From contig NZ_ADEV01000009.1 in the NCBI RefSeq assembly GCF_000263635.1, positions 62,001-126,000 of the forward strand: a DNA stretch of 64,000 nt, read 5' to 3'. This DNA is from Gardnerella greenwoodii 00703Dmash (lineage in GTDB: Bacteria > Actinomycetota > Actinomycetes > Actinomycetales > Bifidobacteriaceae). Under the pieces are notes generated by a model that saw only the letters and a program-made list of their open reading frames with translations, searched no databases and had not been told where the DNA came from. Each line of letters begins with the position of its first letter. Position 1 is the first letter of the stretch. The position numbers were made by a program, and so were the translations under genes. Of this stretch, positions 7,619 through 17,598 are shown piece after piece.

Positions 7619-8671
7619 ATGAATATGCGTATTTTTAAGCGTACTCTTGCTGTTATTCTTTCTGCATGCTGTGCATTTTCTTTCTCGGCATGTGGATCTA
7701 CTGGCGCTAATAATAACGCTAATCTTCGCAAAGTATCTTTTATGCTATTTTGGGCGCCGGATACTAATCATATTGGTATTTATGTTGCAAAGCATAAGGG
7801 CTGGTTTAAAGATGCAGGTTTAGATGTAAATATTCTTGCTGTTGCTCAAACCGGATCTGAACATGCTGTAGATAGTGGTGCTGCAGACTTTGCGCTTAGC
7901 ACTTTAACTAATGCTGCTGATTTTTCCACTAAGGGAGCAAATCTTGAGCAGGTTATGCAGGTTCAGCAAAAGCCAAGTGCTATTTGGTGTTCGCTTGCAA
8001 AAAACAATAAGATTCATTCTCCAAAAGACTTTGACGGACGTACTTTTGCAACATTTGGTTCCGCTGAAGGTGATGCTGTTATTCGCAGAATGATTCAGCA
8101 TGATGGTGGCGAAGGCAAGTTCGATAAAGTAACAGTTGGTACTTCTACATTCCGCACTCTTGAATCAGGTAAGGCTGATTTTGGTGGATTCTACGGCACT
8201 TGGGAAGGTGTTCAGTCGGAGATGTTTGGACCTAAGCTTCGCTGCTTTATGGAAGGCGATTATGGTGTTCCTGGCCAACCAGACACTATTGGCATAATTA
8301 CTAATAAACGCACTATTGCTAAGGATCCTAAGCTTGTTCGTGCATTCGTTCAGGCTGCAAAGCGTGGTTATGAGTATGCTTATGCTCACCCGGATGAAGC
8401 TTCGGATATTTTGGTTAAGGAAGCAAAAGATGCAAACCTTGATCCAAAGTTTGTTAAGCGAAGCATGAAGATGATTGTCGACGGACAATATTGGGGCAAT
8501 CGTGCCGATATTAAGAGTGGAAAGTTTGTTTTTGGCACTAGCGATGTAAAGGGAGCTCAGGCTTACTTTGACTTCTTGAGTAAAGAAGGCGCTTATACTG
8601 ATGCTAAAGGCAAAGTAACAAACAAAACTCCTCAAGCTAAAGAGTTGTCTACAGACAAATTCCTAAAGTAA
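7619..8671 (+). CDS. ThiY-like (NMT1/THI5 family) substrate-binding lipoprotein
   Basis: A 350-residue extracytoplasmic binding protein. It has a signal peptide with lipobox SACG (Cys about residue 26), so it should be lipid-anchored. The mature part begins KVSFMLFWAPDTNHIGIYVA, close to the W-x-P-N/D-TNH-G-Y-A pattern of ThiY/THI5 proteins that bind hydroxymethyl- or formylamino-pyrimidines. Later landmarks are SGAADFALST and GKADFGGFYGTWEGVQ. The start ATG has GTAGGGA five bases before it. It is divergent from the permease at 6524-7315, and no ATPase is adjacent. It is distinct from the second binding protein of the TPP-controlled operon at 13960-14964, so the cell has two related binding proteins, perhaps for different precursors. 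Confidence 0.85.
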   Translation: MNMRIFKRTLAVILSACCAFSFSACGSTGANNNANLRKVSFMLFWAPDTNHIGIYVAKHKGWFKDAGLDVNILAVAQTGSEHAVDSGAADFALSTLTNAADFSTKGANLEQVMQVQQKPSAIWCSLAKNNKIHSPKDFDGRTFATFGSAEGDAVIRRMIQHDGGEGKFDKVTVGTSTFRTLESGKADFGGFYGTWEGVQSEMFGPKLRCFMEGDYGVPGQPDTIGIITNKRTIAKDPKLVRAFVQAAKRGYEYAYAHPDEASDILVKEAKDANLDPKFVKRSMKMIVDGQYWGNRADIKSGKFVFGTSDVKGAQAYFDFLSKEGAYTDAKGKVTNKTPQAKELSTDKFLK

Positions 8672-8717
8672 TTTCACCAATGGCGTAAGTCTTGGTAGAA
8701 TAGTTTTCAGTATATGA

Positions 8718-8766
8718 GGGCGTATCGGGTAGTTGTGCATTTACGTCAACTACAATCGATACGCCC
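8718..8766. terminator. Long hairpin after the ThiY-like gene
   Basis: GGGCGTATCG 8718-8727 pairs perfectly with CGATACGCCC 8757-8766, and GTAGTTG 8729-8735 with CAACTAC 8747-8753 inside it. The following T-run is poor, so this may be a weak terminator or an mRNA-end stabiliser. Confidence 0.55.
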
Positions 8767-8810
8767 ATTTCGTTGTTCTGTTGCCTTTATGAATGGGGAG
8801 TGGGTATACC

Positions 8811-9410
8811 ATGGCGTCGGATTTTTGGCTTATTGCTGGATTAGGAAATCCTGGAACAAAATATGAGGGAACACGCCATAACATGGGTTTCATGGTTGCG
8901 GATGTGCTTGCTGAACGCTGGTCTGTTCAGTTTTCCGATCATAAAGGTCTTTCTAAACTCGGCAAAGGTGTTATGAATCTTGATGGTCGAACTGCTAAGT
9001 TCTTCCTTGCCAAACCCTTGACATTTATGAACAATTCAGGAGCTGCTATTTCATCTATAAGCTCCTACTATCAGATTGAGCCGGATCATATTGTGATCAT
9101 TCACGACGATATGGATTTAGATTTTGGGCGCATTAAAGTAAAGGCCGGCGGTTCTGCAGGCGGACATAATGGAATTAAGTCTATTGATCGCTCTCTTGGA
9201 ACACAGCAATATGCTCGCGTTCGAATGGGTGTAGGTCATGCTCAGCGCGGTGCTCATGCACACGACAATACCGTTAATTGGGTGCTTGGCGGATTTGCTG
9301 GAGCTCAAAAATCCGAGCTTCCAAACTTTTTAGCAGACGGAGCAGATGCTGCAGAAAGTGTTATTTTCCATGGTCTAGCAGAAACTCAGGAGCATTTTAA
9401 TGGCCGCTAA
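8811..9410 (+). CDS. pth: Peptidyl-tRNA hydrolase
   Basis: This 199-residue cytosolic enzyme releases tRNA from peptidyl-tRNA that has dropped off the ribosome. Family motifs are present: WLIAGLGNPGTKYEGTRHNMGF (catalytic His in TRHN), FLAKPLTFMNNSG, and VIIHDDMDLDFGRIKVKAGGSAGGHNGIKSI. The frame is open from an ATG at 8793, but GGGGAG at 8794-8799 lies 11 bases before the ATG at 8811, which gives MASDFWLIAGLGNPG; I take 8811. The end overlaps mfd by 11 bases, so the two are translated together, a common actinobacterial pairing. Confidence 0.95.
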   Translation: MASDFWLIAGLGNPGTKYEGTRHNMGFMVADVLAERWSVQFSDHKGLSKLGKGVMNLDGRTAKFFLAKPLTFMNNSGAAISSISSYYQIEPDHIVIIHDDMDLDFGRIKVKAGGSAGGHNGIKSIDRSLGTQQYARVRMGVGHAQRGAHAHDNTVNWVLGGFAGAQKSELPNFLADGADAAESVIFHGLAETQEHFNGR

Positions 9411-12400
9411 TAACAGGTCAATAAAAATGGTTGCAAAAAACTCAAAAAATATTGAAACAGAAGACTCGTCAATCAATTTGCATGATATTTTGCTAGATTT
9501 ATGCAGTAAAGATGAAATATTTAGTGCATTATCTAAAAATAATATTGATTCAATTAACGAGTTTCAAAAAACTGCAGAAAGTTGCGAGCTTAATATTGCA
9601 GCACCTCTTGGAGTGCGACCGGCTCTTGCAGCTTCTCTTGCAGAAAATATGCCTGTTGTTGTTATTGTTCCTTCTAGCAAAGATGCGACAGATTTCACTG
9701 AATCTCTTCGCGACTGGTATAAGGGTAATCCGCAAGACGTTGCGCAACTAGAAGCATGGGAAACTTTGCCTCACGAGCGTCTTTCACCTCGCGCAGATAC
9801 TGTTGCAAGCAGAATTGCAGTATTTCGTAGGCTTCGCCATCCAGAAGAAGGTAGTTCTTTATTTGGGCCGATTCGAGTTCTTGTTCTTCCTGTTCGATCT
9901 CTTATTCAGCCAGTTGTTTCAGGACTTGGAGACGTAGATCCGCTGGTTTTTGAGTGCGGAAAAGAACTTTCTATTACAGACGCAACTAAGCGGTTGGTGG
10001 AAAATGCTTATACGCGCGTTGATTTGGTTATGGAGCGCGGAGAATTTGCTGTTCGAGGCGGAATTATCGATGTTTTCTCGCCGACTATGACGCATCCTGT
10101 GCGTATTGAATTTTTTGGCGATGAAATTGATACTATGAAACAATTTCATGCTTCAGATCAGCGTACCTACGGAAATAATATTGAAAAACTTTGGGCAACT
10201 CCTTGTAGAGAATTGCAGCTTACGGAAGAAATTTGTAAGCGTGCTCGCTCTCTTATTGGTGCTATTCCTAATGCTGATGACATGCTTGAATCCATTGCAA
10301 ATTCTATACCGGTAGAAGGTATGGAATCCTTGCTGCCTGCATTAGTTGACAACATGGAATCAGTGCAAAACATGTTTTCTAAAAATGCTGTAATAATGCT
10401 ATCTGACCCGGAAAAATGCCGAAGAGCAGCAGAAGATGTTACATCCACAGCAAACGAGTTTTTGGCTGCTAGCTGGCATGTTGCAGCTTCAGGATTAGGT
10501 TCTGGCGCTCCTATTACTTTCGATCAAGCAAACTTTTTAGATTTTGACGAAACTGTTTCTGCATTAGAATTTTCTAATCATGATGTTTGGAAATTAACAT
10601 CATTTGGAGTAGACGATACTCTTGCTGGAAATATCTCTTTACCTGTTAAAGCTCCTGAAGAATTTAGGGGAGATGCTTCAAAAGTTTCAGGAGGAATATC
10701 ATCTCTTATAGATGACGGTTTTGCTGTAACTATTACTGCAGCAGCTTCCGGTACTCTTTCTAGATTAAGCAGAGCTGTTAGAACAACAGGAGTTGCAAGC
10801 TTTAATACGGTACGTTCTTCTTTAAGCGACGGTTTTATTGATACAAAAGCGCGTATAGCTGTTCTTACAGAGCGCGATTTAACTGGTAAATCTTCTGCTT
10901 CAACACAATTAAAAACGCCAAAACGCAGGCGTAAAGCAATTGACTTAATGGAACTAAATCCTGGAGATTTCGTAGTACACGAGCAGCATGGTATCGGGCG
11001 TTTTATTGGCATGAAGCAGCGAAATATTGCGGTTTCTGGCGGTAGTGCAACTCGTGAATATTTAGTAATCGAATATGCGCCAAGTAAACGTAACGCTCCA
11101 GCGGATAAATTATTTATTCCAACAGATCAGCTTGATTTAGTTAGCAAATATATTGGTGCAGAAATACCAAAACTTAATAAGCTTGGTGGCTCAGATTGGG
11201 CTCAAACTAAAGCCAAAGTTAAAAAGCATGTTCACGAAATTGCGGAAAATCTTATTAAACTCTACTCCGCACGTCAACGCTCACGCGGTTTTGCGTTTAG
11301 TAAAGATACGCCTTGGCAAAAAGAGTTGGAAGACGCATTTCCTTATCAAGAAACTGCAGATCAGCTGACAACTATTGACGAAGTAAAAGCGGACATGGAA
11401 AAACCAATGCCGATGGATCGCTTAATTTGTGGCGATGTTGGTTTTGGAAAAACTGAAATTGCGTTGCGTGCAGCTTTTAAAGCTGTGCAGGATTCCAAGC
11501 AAGTTGTTGTTCTAGTTCCAACAACATTGCTTGTTCAACAGCATTATGAGACTTTTACGAATCGTTTTGAAGGCTTCCCTGTAAAAGTTGCTGCAATGAG
11601 TAGATTCCAAACAACTAAAGAAATTGAAGAAACTTTGAGCGGTCTTCAAGACGGAAGCGTTGACGTTGTTATTGGAACTCATAAGCTTTTAAACCCTAGT
11701 ATTAAGTTTAAAGATTTAGGATTAGTAATTATTGACGAAGAGCAGCGTTTTGGAGTTGAGCATAAGGAAACATTAAAAGCTTTGCGCACAAACGTTGACG
11801 TATTAAGCCTTTCGGCAACGCCAATTCCTAGAACGCTTGAAATGGCTGTAACCGGTATTCGTGAAATGTCTACTCTTGCTACGCCTCCAGAAGACCGTCT
11901 TCCGGTGCTTACTTTTGTTGGAGCGTACGAAGACGCGCAAGTAGCTGCTTGTGTTAAGCGAGAATTGTTGCGCGGAGGACAGGTTTTTTACGTTCACAAC
12001 CGCGTAGAAGATATTACTTCTGTCGCGAATAAAATTCATGAACTTGTGCCGGATGCTCGCGTTTCTATTGCGCACGGAAAAATGGGTGAAAAGCAGCTTG
12101 ATGCTGTAATTCGCGATTTTTGGCATAGAGATATTGACGTGCTTGTGTGCACTACGATTATTGAAACTGGTCTTGATATTTCTAATGCGAATACGCTTAT
12201 TGTTGATCATGCCGACAGATTTGGTTTAAGCCAATTGCATCAGCTTCGCGGTAGAGTTGGACGAGGACGTGAGCGCGCATACGCTTACTTCTTGTATGAT
12301 CCGACTAAGCCAATGACTCAGCAGTCTCACGATAGGCTTGCAACTATTGCTCAGCACACGGCGTTGGGATCTGGTTTTGACGTTGCTATGAAAGATTTGG

Positions 12401-12984
12401 AGCTGCGCGGAACCGGAAATTTGCTTGGAGATGAGCAAAGTGGGCATATTGAAGGCGTCGGTTTTGATTTATACGTGCGCATGGTTTCAGATGCTGTTGA
12501 GCAGTATAAGGAGCCGGAGCGTGTTCAGCCTGTTGCAGTAACTATTGATTTACCTATTGAAGCTTCGATTCCGGTTGATTATATTGCTTCCGACAAGCTT
12601 CGTTTGGAAGTGTACCGCAAGCTTGCTTGCGCAAGTAATGATGACGATTTGAATGATATTCACGACGAGTTGTTGGATCGTTTCGGTAATCCTCCTGAAG
12701 CGTTTGGCGCTTTGTGTGATGTTGCGCGCTTGCGTTTTAAGGCTAGAGAGCTTGGTATTAGTCAAATTACTTCTCAAGGAAAAACGGTTAGGGTAGTTGG
12801 TGTTAATCCAAAAGATTCTGTGCTAATGCGAATGCAGAGAATTTATCGATCAATGCAATACCGTCCGGTTACTCATATGCTTATTATTCCAGCGCCTTTT
12901 GAATCTTCTCTTGGGTCTAGCGCAATGAGCGAGCATGAAATACTTTCCTGGGTGCGTCAGCTTCTTGATGACATAGCTTGGTAA
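9400..12984 (+). CDS. mfd: Transcription-repair coupling factor Mfd
   Basis: A 1194-residue ATP-dependent translocase that removes RNA polymerase stalled at DNA damage and recruits UvrA. The N-terminal UvrB-like module contains LEAWETLPHERLSPRADTV. A CarD-like RNAP-interaction domain follows (PGDFVVHEQHGIGRF). The superfamily 2 motor shows GDVGFGKTEIALRAAF (Walker A), IIDEEQRFGVEHKE, SATPIPRTLEMA and QLRGRVGRGRERAYAY, and the C-terminal TRCF domain follows. The start ATG lies inside pth with AGGAG 7 bases upstream (within the pth coding sequence), which supports coupling. Length is normal for the family. Confidence 0.96.
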   Translation: MAANNRSIKMVAKNSKNIETEDSSINLHDILLDLCSKDEIFSALSKNNIDSINEFQKTAESCELNIAAPLGVRPALAASLAENMPVVVIVPSSKDATDFTESLRDWYKGNPQDVAQLEAWETLPHERLSPRADTVASRIAVFRRLRHPEEGSSLFGPIRVLVLPVRSLIQPVVSGLGDVDPLVFECGKELSITDATKRLVENAYTRVDLVMERGEFAVRGGIIDVFSPTMTHPVRIEFFGDEIDTMKQFHASDQRTYGNNIEKLWATPCRELQLTEEICKRARSLIGAIPNADDMLESIANSIPVEGMESLLPALVDNMESVQNMFSKNAVIMLSDPEKCRRAAEDVTSTANEFLAASWHVAASGLGSGAPITFDQANFLDFDETVSALEFSNHDVWKLTSFGVDDTLAGNISLPVKAPEEFRGDASKVSGGISSLIDDGFAVTITAAASGTLSRLSRAVRTTGVASFNTVRSSLSDGFIDTKARIAVLTERDLTGKSSASTQLKTPKRRRKAIDLMELNPGDFVVHEQHGIGRFIGMKQRNIAVSGGSATREYLVIEYAPSKRNAPADKLFIPTDQLDLVSKYIGAEIPKLNKLGGSDWAQTKAKVKKHVHEIAENLIKLYSARQRSRGFAFSKDTPWQKELEDAFPYQETADQLTTIDEVKADMEKPMPMDRLICGDVGFGKTEIALRAAFKAVQDSKQVVVLVPTTLLVQQHYETFTNRFEGFPVKVAAMSRFQTTKEIEETLSGLQDGSVDVVIGTHKLLNPSIKFKDLGLVIIDEEQRFGVEHKETLKALRTNVDVLSLSATPIPRTLEMAVTGIREMSTLATPPEDRLPVLTFVGAYEDAQVAACVKRELLRGGQVFYVHNRVEDITSVANKIHELVPDARVSIAHGKMGEKQLDAVIRDFWHRDIDVLVCTTIIETGLDISNANTLIVDHADRFGLSQLHQLRGRVGRGRERAYAYFLYDPTKPMTQQSHDRLATIAQHTALGSGFDVAMKDLELRGTGNLLGDEQSGHIEGVGFDLYVRMVSDAVEQYKEPERVQPVAVTIDLPIEASIPVDYIASDKLRLEVYRKLACASNDDDLNDIHDELLDRFGNPPEAFGALCDVARLRFKARELGISQITSQGKTVRVVGVNPKDSVLMRMQRIYRSMQYRPVTHMLIIPAPFESSLGSSAMSEHEILSWVRQLLDDIAW

Positions 12985-13008
12985 ATTTGTTTGTGTTTAT
13001 TTTATAAA

Positions 13009-13050
13009 TAAAGGCGGCCGCTTATTTTGCAGTCGCCTTTATCAATTTTT
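13009..13050. terminator. Bidirectional terminator between mfd and the convergent ABC operon
   Basis: TAAAGGCG 13009-13016 pairs with CGCCTTTA 13034-13041, followed by ATCAA and a long T-run. It serves mfd on the plus strand and could also serve the minus-strand operon ending at 13063. Confidence 0.82.
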
Positions 13051-13062
13051 TTTTGCGTTTAC

Positions 13063-13938
13063 TTATTGCAACGCTTCTCTAAGCTCATCTTCTATTTCAC
13101 TATGATTTACTGGACGATTTTGAGCGTCAAGATGTTCGCGATTAATATGCCATTGCTTAGCAATCTCACCATTTTTAATCATAAGAATTCGGTTAGAAAG
13201 TCTTACAGCTTCCGCAATATCATGCGTAACCATAAGCGTACTCCAGCCGTATTTTGCTTGAAGCTTATTAAGCAAATCTTGCATATCAAAGCGCGTAAGA
13301 GCATCCAAAGCGCCAAAAGGCTCGTCAAGCAACAATAATTCAGGATTTCTAACTAAAGCTCGAGCTAAAGATACGCGCTGCTGCTGTCCACCAGAAAGCT
13401 GAGATGGCCACTTGTTGTCGTAGCCTTCAAGCTGCATTTGGCAAAGTGCTAAATGTGCAATATCTTTAAGTTCTTGCTTACTAGCTTCCATACCAAAAAC
13501 AACGTTTTGGCTTACGGAAAGCCAAGGTATTAATCTGGCGTCCTGGAAACCAATAGCCTGACGACTTGTGGCATTAATGCTACCTTCGCTAGGAGTAAGA
13601 AGTCCTGAAATTATTTTCAAAAGCGTTGTTTTCCCGCAGCCAGATCTTCCTACAAGAGAAACAAACTCACCTTGCTTGATGCTCATCGTAACGTTTTTTA
13701 ACACGAAAGTAGAGTTATCTGCAGAATTATTTTCAGCATTCTTAATTGCGCTGCTACTTTTGTCGTTGTTAAAAGAGATTCCAAGATTCTCTATAGTAAC
13801 GCAGTATGTGTTATTTTTCGCGTTAGATGCAAGAGTTTGTGTGGAAGATTCTTTAGAAACTTCACAAGTCTCTTTAGAAACTTCCACAGTATCGTTTTCT
13901 GCAGTGCGCTTTTGAAACATGTTCTTGAAACTAGTCAT
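13063..13938 (-). CDS. ABC transporter ATPase, thiamine-precursor importer (ThiZ-like)
   Basis: A 291-residue cytoplasmic ATPase. Walker A GRSGCGKTT lies at residues 97-105, Q-loop around FQDARLIPWL, signature LSGGQQQRVSLARAL near 181, Walker B LLLLDEPFGALD near 200 and the switch His in MVTHDIAEA. It belongs to the TauB/SsuB class. About 50 N-terminal residues and an Asn/Ser-rich insert (roughly 58-78) exceed the usual length. It is the third gene of the operon permease-binding protein-ATPase behind the TPP riboswitch, 21 bases after the binding protein. It may also energise the ATPase-less permease at 6524-7315; that is inference. Confidence 0.9.
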   Translation of the reverse strand: MTSFKNMFQKRTAENDTVEVSKETCEVSKESSTQTLASNAKNNTYCVTIENLGISFNNDKSSSAIKNAENNSADNSTFVLKNVTMSIKQGEFVSLVGRSGCGKTTLLKIISGLLTPSEGSINATSRQAIGFQDARLIPWLSVSQNVVFGMEASKQELKDIAHLALCQMQLEGYDNKWPSQLSGGQQQRVSLARALVRNPELLLLDEPFGALDALTRFDMQDLLNKLQAKYGWSTLMVTHDIAEAVRLSNRILMIKNGEIAKQWHINREHLDAQNRPVNHSEIEDELREALQ

Positions 13939-13959
13939 TGTTTATGAGTTAGTAGATGT

Positions 13960-14964
13960 TTACTTGCTGCAGTCCATTACAGAATCATCCAAATTCTTTG
14001 GAGCCTGCTTAATCAAACCGTACTTAACGTATTCTTTAGCTTGAACCTTCATCATTTCCAAGCCTTTAGCGTCAATTGGGCGAATCGTTGGATTATCAAA
14101 CTTTTCAATCTGCTTAATAATCGTGTCAGATGCTCCAAGCTGCTTATAAGCGTTACCTATAACATTCTTTTCCTTGTGAGACTTCTTTGCTTCGCGCACA
14201 AGAGCCTTATACATTTTCTTCACAAGCTCAGGATGCTTCTTAGCGAAGCTCTTGGAAACAATATGAATAGTAACGTTCATATTGCCGTACTTCTTAGCGT
14301 TTACAAGCAACTTAGATCCAGGAGTTGTCATAGCTGCTGCAAGATTCTGGTCGAACGAAGAAATTGCGTCAATCTGACCAGAAGAGAAAGCAGCCTGGAA
14401 GTTTCGAGGATTCATCTCAACTTTTTTAACTTTAGAAACGTCTAAACCGCTTTTATCAAAAGCGCGATGAAGCATGTAGTCGCCAGTGTCGCCATTGTGA
14501 ATAATAGCAACTTTCTTTCCATACAAGTCTTTTAAGCTTTTTACGCCACTTTTTGCAGAGGCTACAATTCCCTGGGAATCACCATTGTAGTATTCGAGAG
14601 CAAAAGCAACCCAAGGCTGACCTTCGGCAATAAGATCAATAAAACGGCCAGTTCCTGTAGTTGTTGCATCTGCGCTACCGCTCATTACTGCAGTAAGACC
14701 ATCAACTGGAGTATAAGGACCAGTGTAAGTAACCTTAGACTTTCCAAACTCTTCCTGTAAGAACTTTTCGTTCTTCAATGTAGTTAAATAGTTTGCTGTA
14801 GAAAGATAAGCAACACGCATAGTGCCAGTATCTTCTTTTGTAGAAGACGCGTTGCTTGAAGATTTCTGAGCGCTTCCGCATGAAGCTAGTGCAACTGCTG
14901 CACAAAGAGCACACAATGCGCAAATAGCGCGCTTGCTTGCGCTTTTTAATTTGAGATTAACCAT
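13960..14964 (-). CDS. NMT1/THI5-like substrate-binding lipoprotein of the TPP-regulated operon
   Basis: A 334-residue extracytoplasmic binding protein with a signal peptide and lipobox ALASCGS (Cys about residue 29). The mature domain has DTGTMRVAYLSTANYLTTLKNE, VDGLTAVMSGSADATTTGTGRFIDL and GKKVAIIHNGDTGDYMLHRAF, the periplasmic-binding-protein II fold of the NMT1/ABC-sulfonate group. AAGGAGCC lies four bases before the ATG. It is the second gene of the operon, between permease and ATPase, so it should deliver the ligand of that importer, a thiamine precursor judging from the TPP riboswitch. It is only distantly similar to the ThiY-like protein at 7619; the TNH motif is not present. Confidence 0.87.
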   Translation of the reverse strand: MVNLKLKSASKRAICALCALCAAVALASCGSAQKSSSNASSTKEDTGTMRVAYLSTANYLTTLKNEKFLQEEFGKSKVTYTGPYTPVDGLTAVMSGSADATTTGTGRFIDLIAEGQPWVAFALEYYNGDSQGIVASAKSGVKSLKDLYGKKVAIIHNGDTGDYMLHRAFDKSGLDVSKVKKVEMNPRNFQAAFSSGQIDAISSFDQNLAAAMTTPGSKLLVNAKKYGNMNVTIHIVSKSFAKKHPELVKKMYKALVREAKKSHKEKNVIGNAYKQLGASDTIIKQIEKFDNPTIRPIDAKGLEMMKVQAKEYVKYGLIKQAPKNLDDSVMDCSK

Positions 14965-15020
14965 AGTTGGCTCCTTTTTTGTGTTTATTATTTTGTGTTT
15001 CTTGTTTCTTGTGTTTATTT

Positions 15021-15854
15021 TTAGGAAATTCTTCGTTCTGGCATTAGTAAGTATTCGAAAATATTCGCCGTAATTTCGGATCCAAGACCTGCAATTGCGT
15101 ACATGATTATGCAGGCCATCATCTGATCCGGTCTAAAGAATTGTTGCGCTCTCGAAAGAATATAGCCGATTCCAATAGAAGAATTAACTGTTTCGCAGGT
15201 AACTAACGCAACCCATGCTACGGAAATCGAAAAACGCAATCCAGTCATAAAATTGGCAAGAGTTCCGCGCATAAAAATAGTGGTGAAAACAGTTGATTTT
15301 TTAATATGATAAGCCTTAGCTAGTTCAATAAGGCGAGGGTCAATATTACGAACACCATCGCGAATATTTACATACATAGGACCAAAAACGCCCACCGCAA
15401 TAAGCATAATCTTCATAAGCTCATCAACGCCAAGAAAAATAATAAGAAGAGGAGCTAAAGCAGGGAACGGTATTGAACGTATCATGTGGCTAGGCTTGTT
15501 TATTATTGTTTCACCTATTGCGCTTCCTCCAGAAAGAATTCCGGCAGGAAGAGCAAACGCAATACCCAAAAGAAGACCTGCAACAACCCTAAAAATGCTT
15601 ATTGCAAGAGACGGCCACAGTATTCCCTCATTGTGCAAATCTACGAAAGCTTTAATAACTTCGAATGGGGAAGGCAAAGCGCGGTTTTCAACAGGGCCGA
15701 GAGTAATAATAAACCAGCAAAAAACTATAACTATTGTAGAAAGCCAAGCGCTAAAAGATTTTAACGACTTATTTGCCTTTTTATTTGCCTTTTTATTCGC
15801 TTGCTTGCTGTTTGCAACATACTCAGTTTTGCGCTCGCGAAAATGGATATTCAT
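15021..15854 (-). CDS. ABC transporter permease of the TPP-regulated operon
   Basis: A 277-residue inner-membrane subunit with about six spans. After a Lys/Ala/Asn repeat segment (ANKKANKKANKS) come LPSPFEVIKAFVDLH, GILWPSLAISIFRVVAGLLLG, the EAA loop around LIELAKAYHIKKSTVF, and the GLRFSISVAWVALVTCE segment of the TauC/SsuC class. It opens the operon, 57 bases before the binding-protein gene. The start codon is only six bases past the AAGGGA that ends the conserved TPP aptamer, so its translation should be blocked directly when TPP is bound. Confidence 0.9.
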   Translation of the reverse strand: MNIHFRERKTEYVANSKQANKKANKKANKSLKSFSAWLSTIVIVFCWFIITLGPVENRALPSPFEVIKAFVDLHNEGILWPSLAISIFRVVAGLLLGIAFALPAGILSGGSAIGETIINKPSHMIRSIPFPALAPLLIIFLGVDELMKIMLIAVGVFGPMYVNIRDGVRNIDPRLIELAKAYHIKKSTVFTTIFMRGTLANFMTGLRFSISVAWVALVTCETVNSSIGIGYILSRAQQFFRPDQMMACIIMYAIAGLGSEITANIFEYLLMPERRIS

Positions 15855-15956
15855 CCGACATCCCTTCGATAGTACTAGCTATATCAGGTTCGACGGGTAT
15901 GTTCTCAGCAATATCCGCAAAATCATATGAATGCGTAAGGTTGCACCCCGTGTCAG
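15855..15956 (-). promoter_or_regulatory. TPP riboswitch (THI element)
   Basis: On the minus strand the conserved THI core reads ACGGGGTGCAACC, then GCTGAGAACATACCC, then GTCGAACCTGATATAGCTAG and ATCGAAGGGA. P1 is CTGACA (plus 15951-15956) with TGTCGG (plus 15855-15860), one G-U pair. The final AAGGGA (plus 15861-15866) is also the ribosome site of the permease gene, and the 3' strand of P1 fills the gap to its ATG at 15854. No terminator lies between aptamer and gene. Control is therefore translational, by sequestering the Shine-Dalgarno within the aptamer. Confidence 0.95.
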
Positions 15957-16039
15957 TTCGCTATTATGGCGCACAGGCATGGACAAAACTTACAAATTCG
16001 CGACACGTGAACTTTCTCGGCATAAACACTTGCCAATAG

Positions 16040-17404
<1,365 letters not shown>

Positions 17405-17450
17405 CTTTCTATTTTAAGTAACTTAAATCTTCTTAAGTCTTTAAGTTTAA

Positions 17451-17483
17451 ACGGTCAGTCGTGTTTACGGCTGGCCGTTTTTT
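17451..17483 (+). terminator. Rho-independent terminator after eno
   Basis: ACGGTCAGTCG at 17451-17461 pairs with CGGCTGGCCGT at 17468-17478 through a short TGTTTA loop, followed by TTTTT. Confidence 0.92.
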
Positions 17484-17524
17484 GTTAAATATTTTTGAAA
17501 AAATCAAGACACGCAAAAATTTTT

Positions 17525-17552
17525 TTGAATTTACTTTTATTCTCGCCATAAT
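17525..17552 (+). promoter_or_regulatory. Promoter of the dehydrogenase gene
   Basis: TTGAAT 17525-17530 and CATAAT 17547-17552, separated by 16 bases, about 47 bases before the start codon at 17599. Confidence 0.55.
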
Positions 17553-17598
17553 AGTGATATTTTTGTGAGAAACTCGAAACAGAAGGAGATGTTTCATT

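Noticed and set aside
15484..15930. Plus-strand frames of 148 and 92 codons opposite the permease
   Set aside because: They are antisense shadows of the minus-strand ABC permease and the TPP riboswitch.
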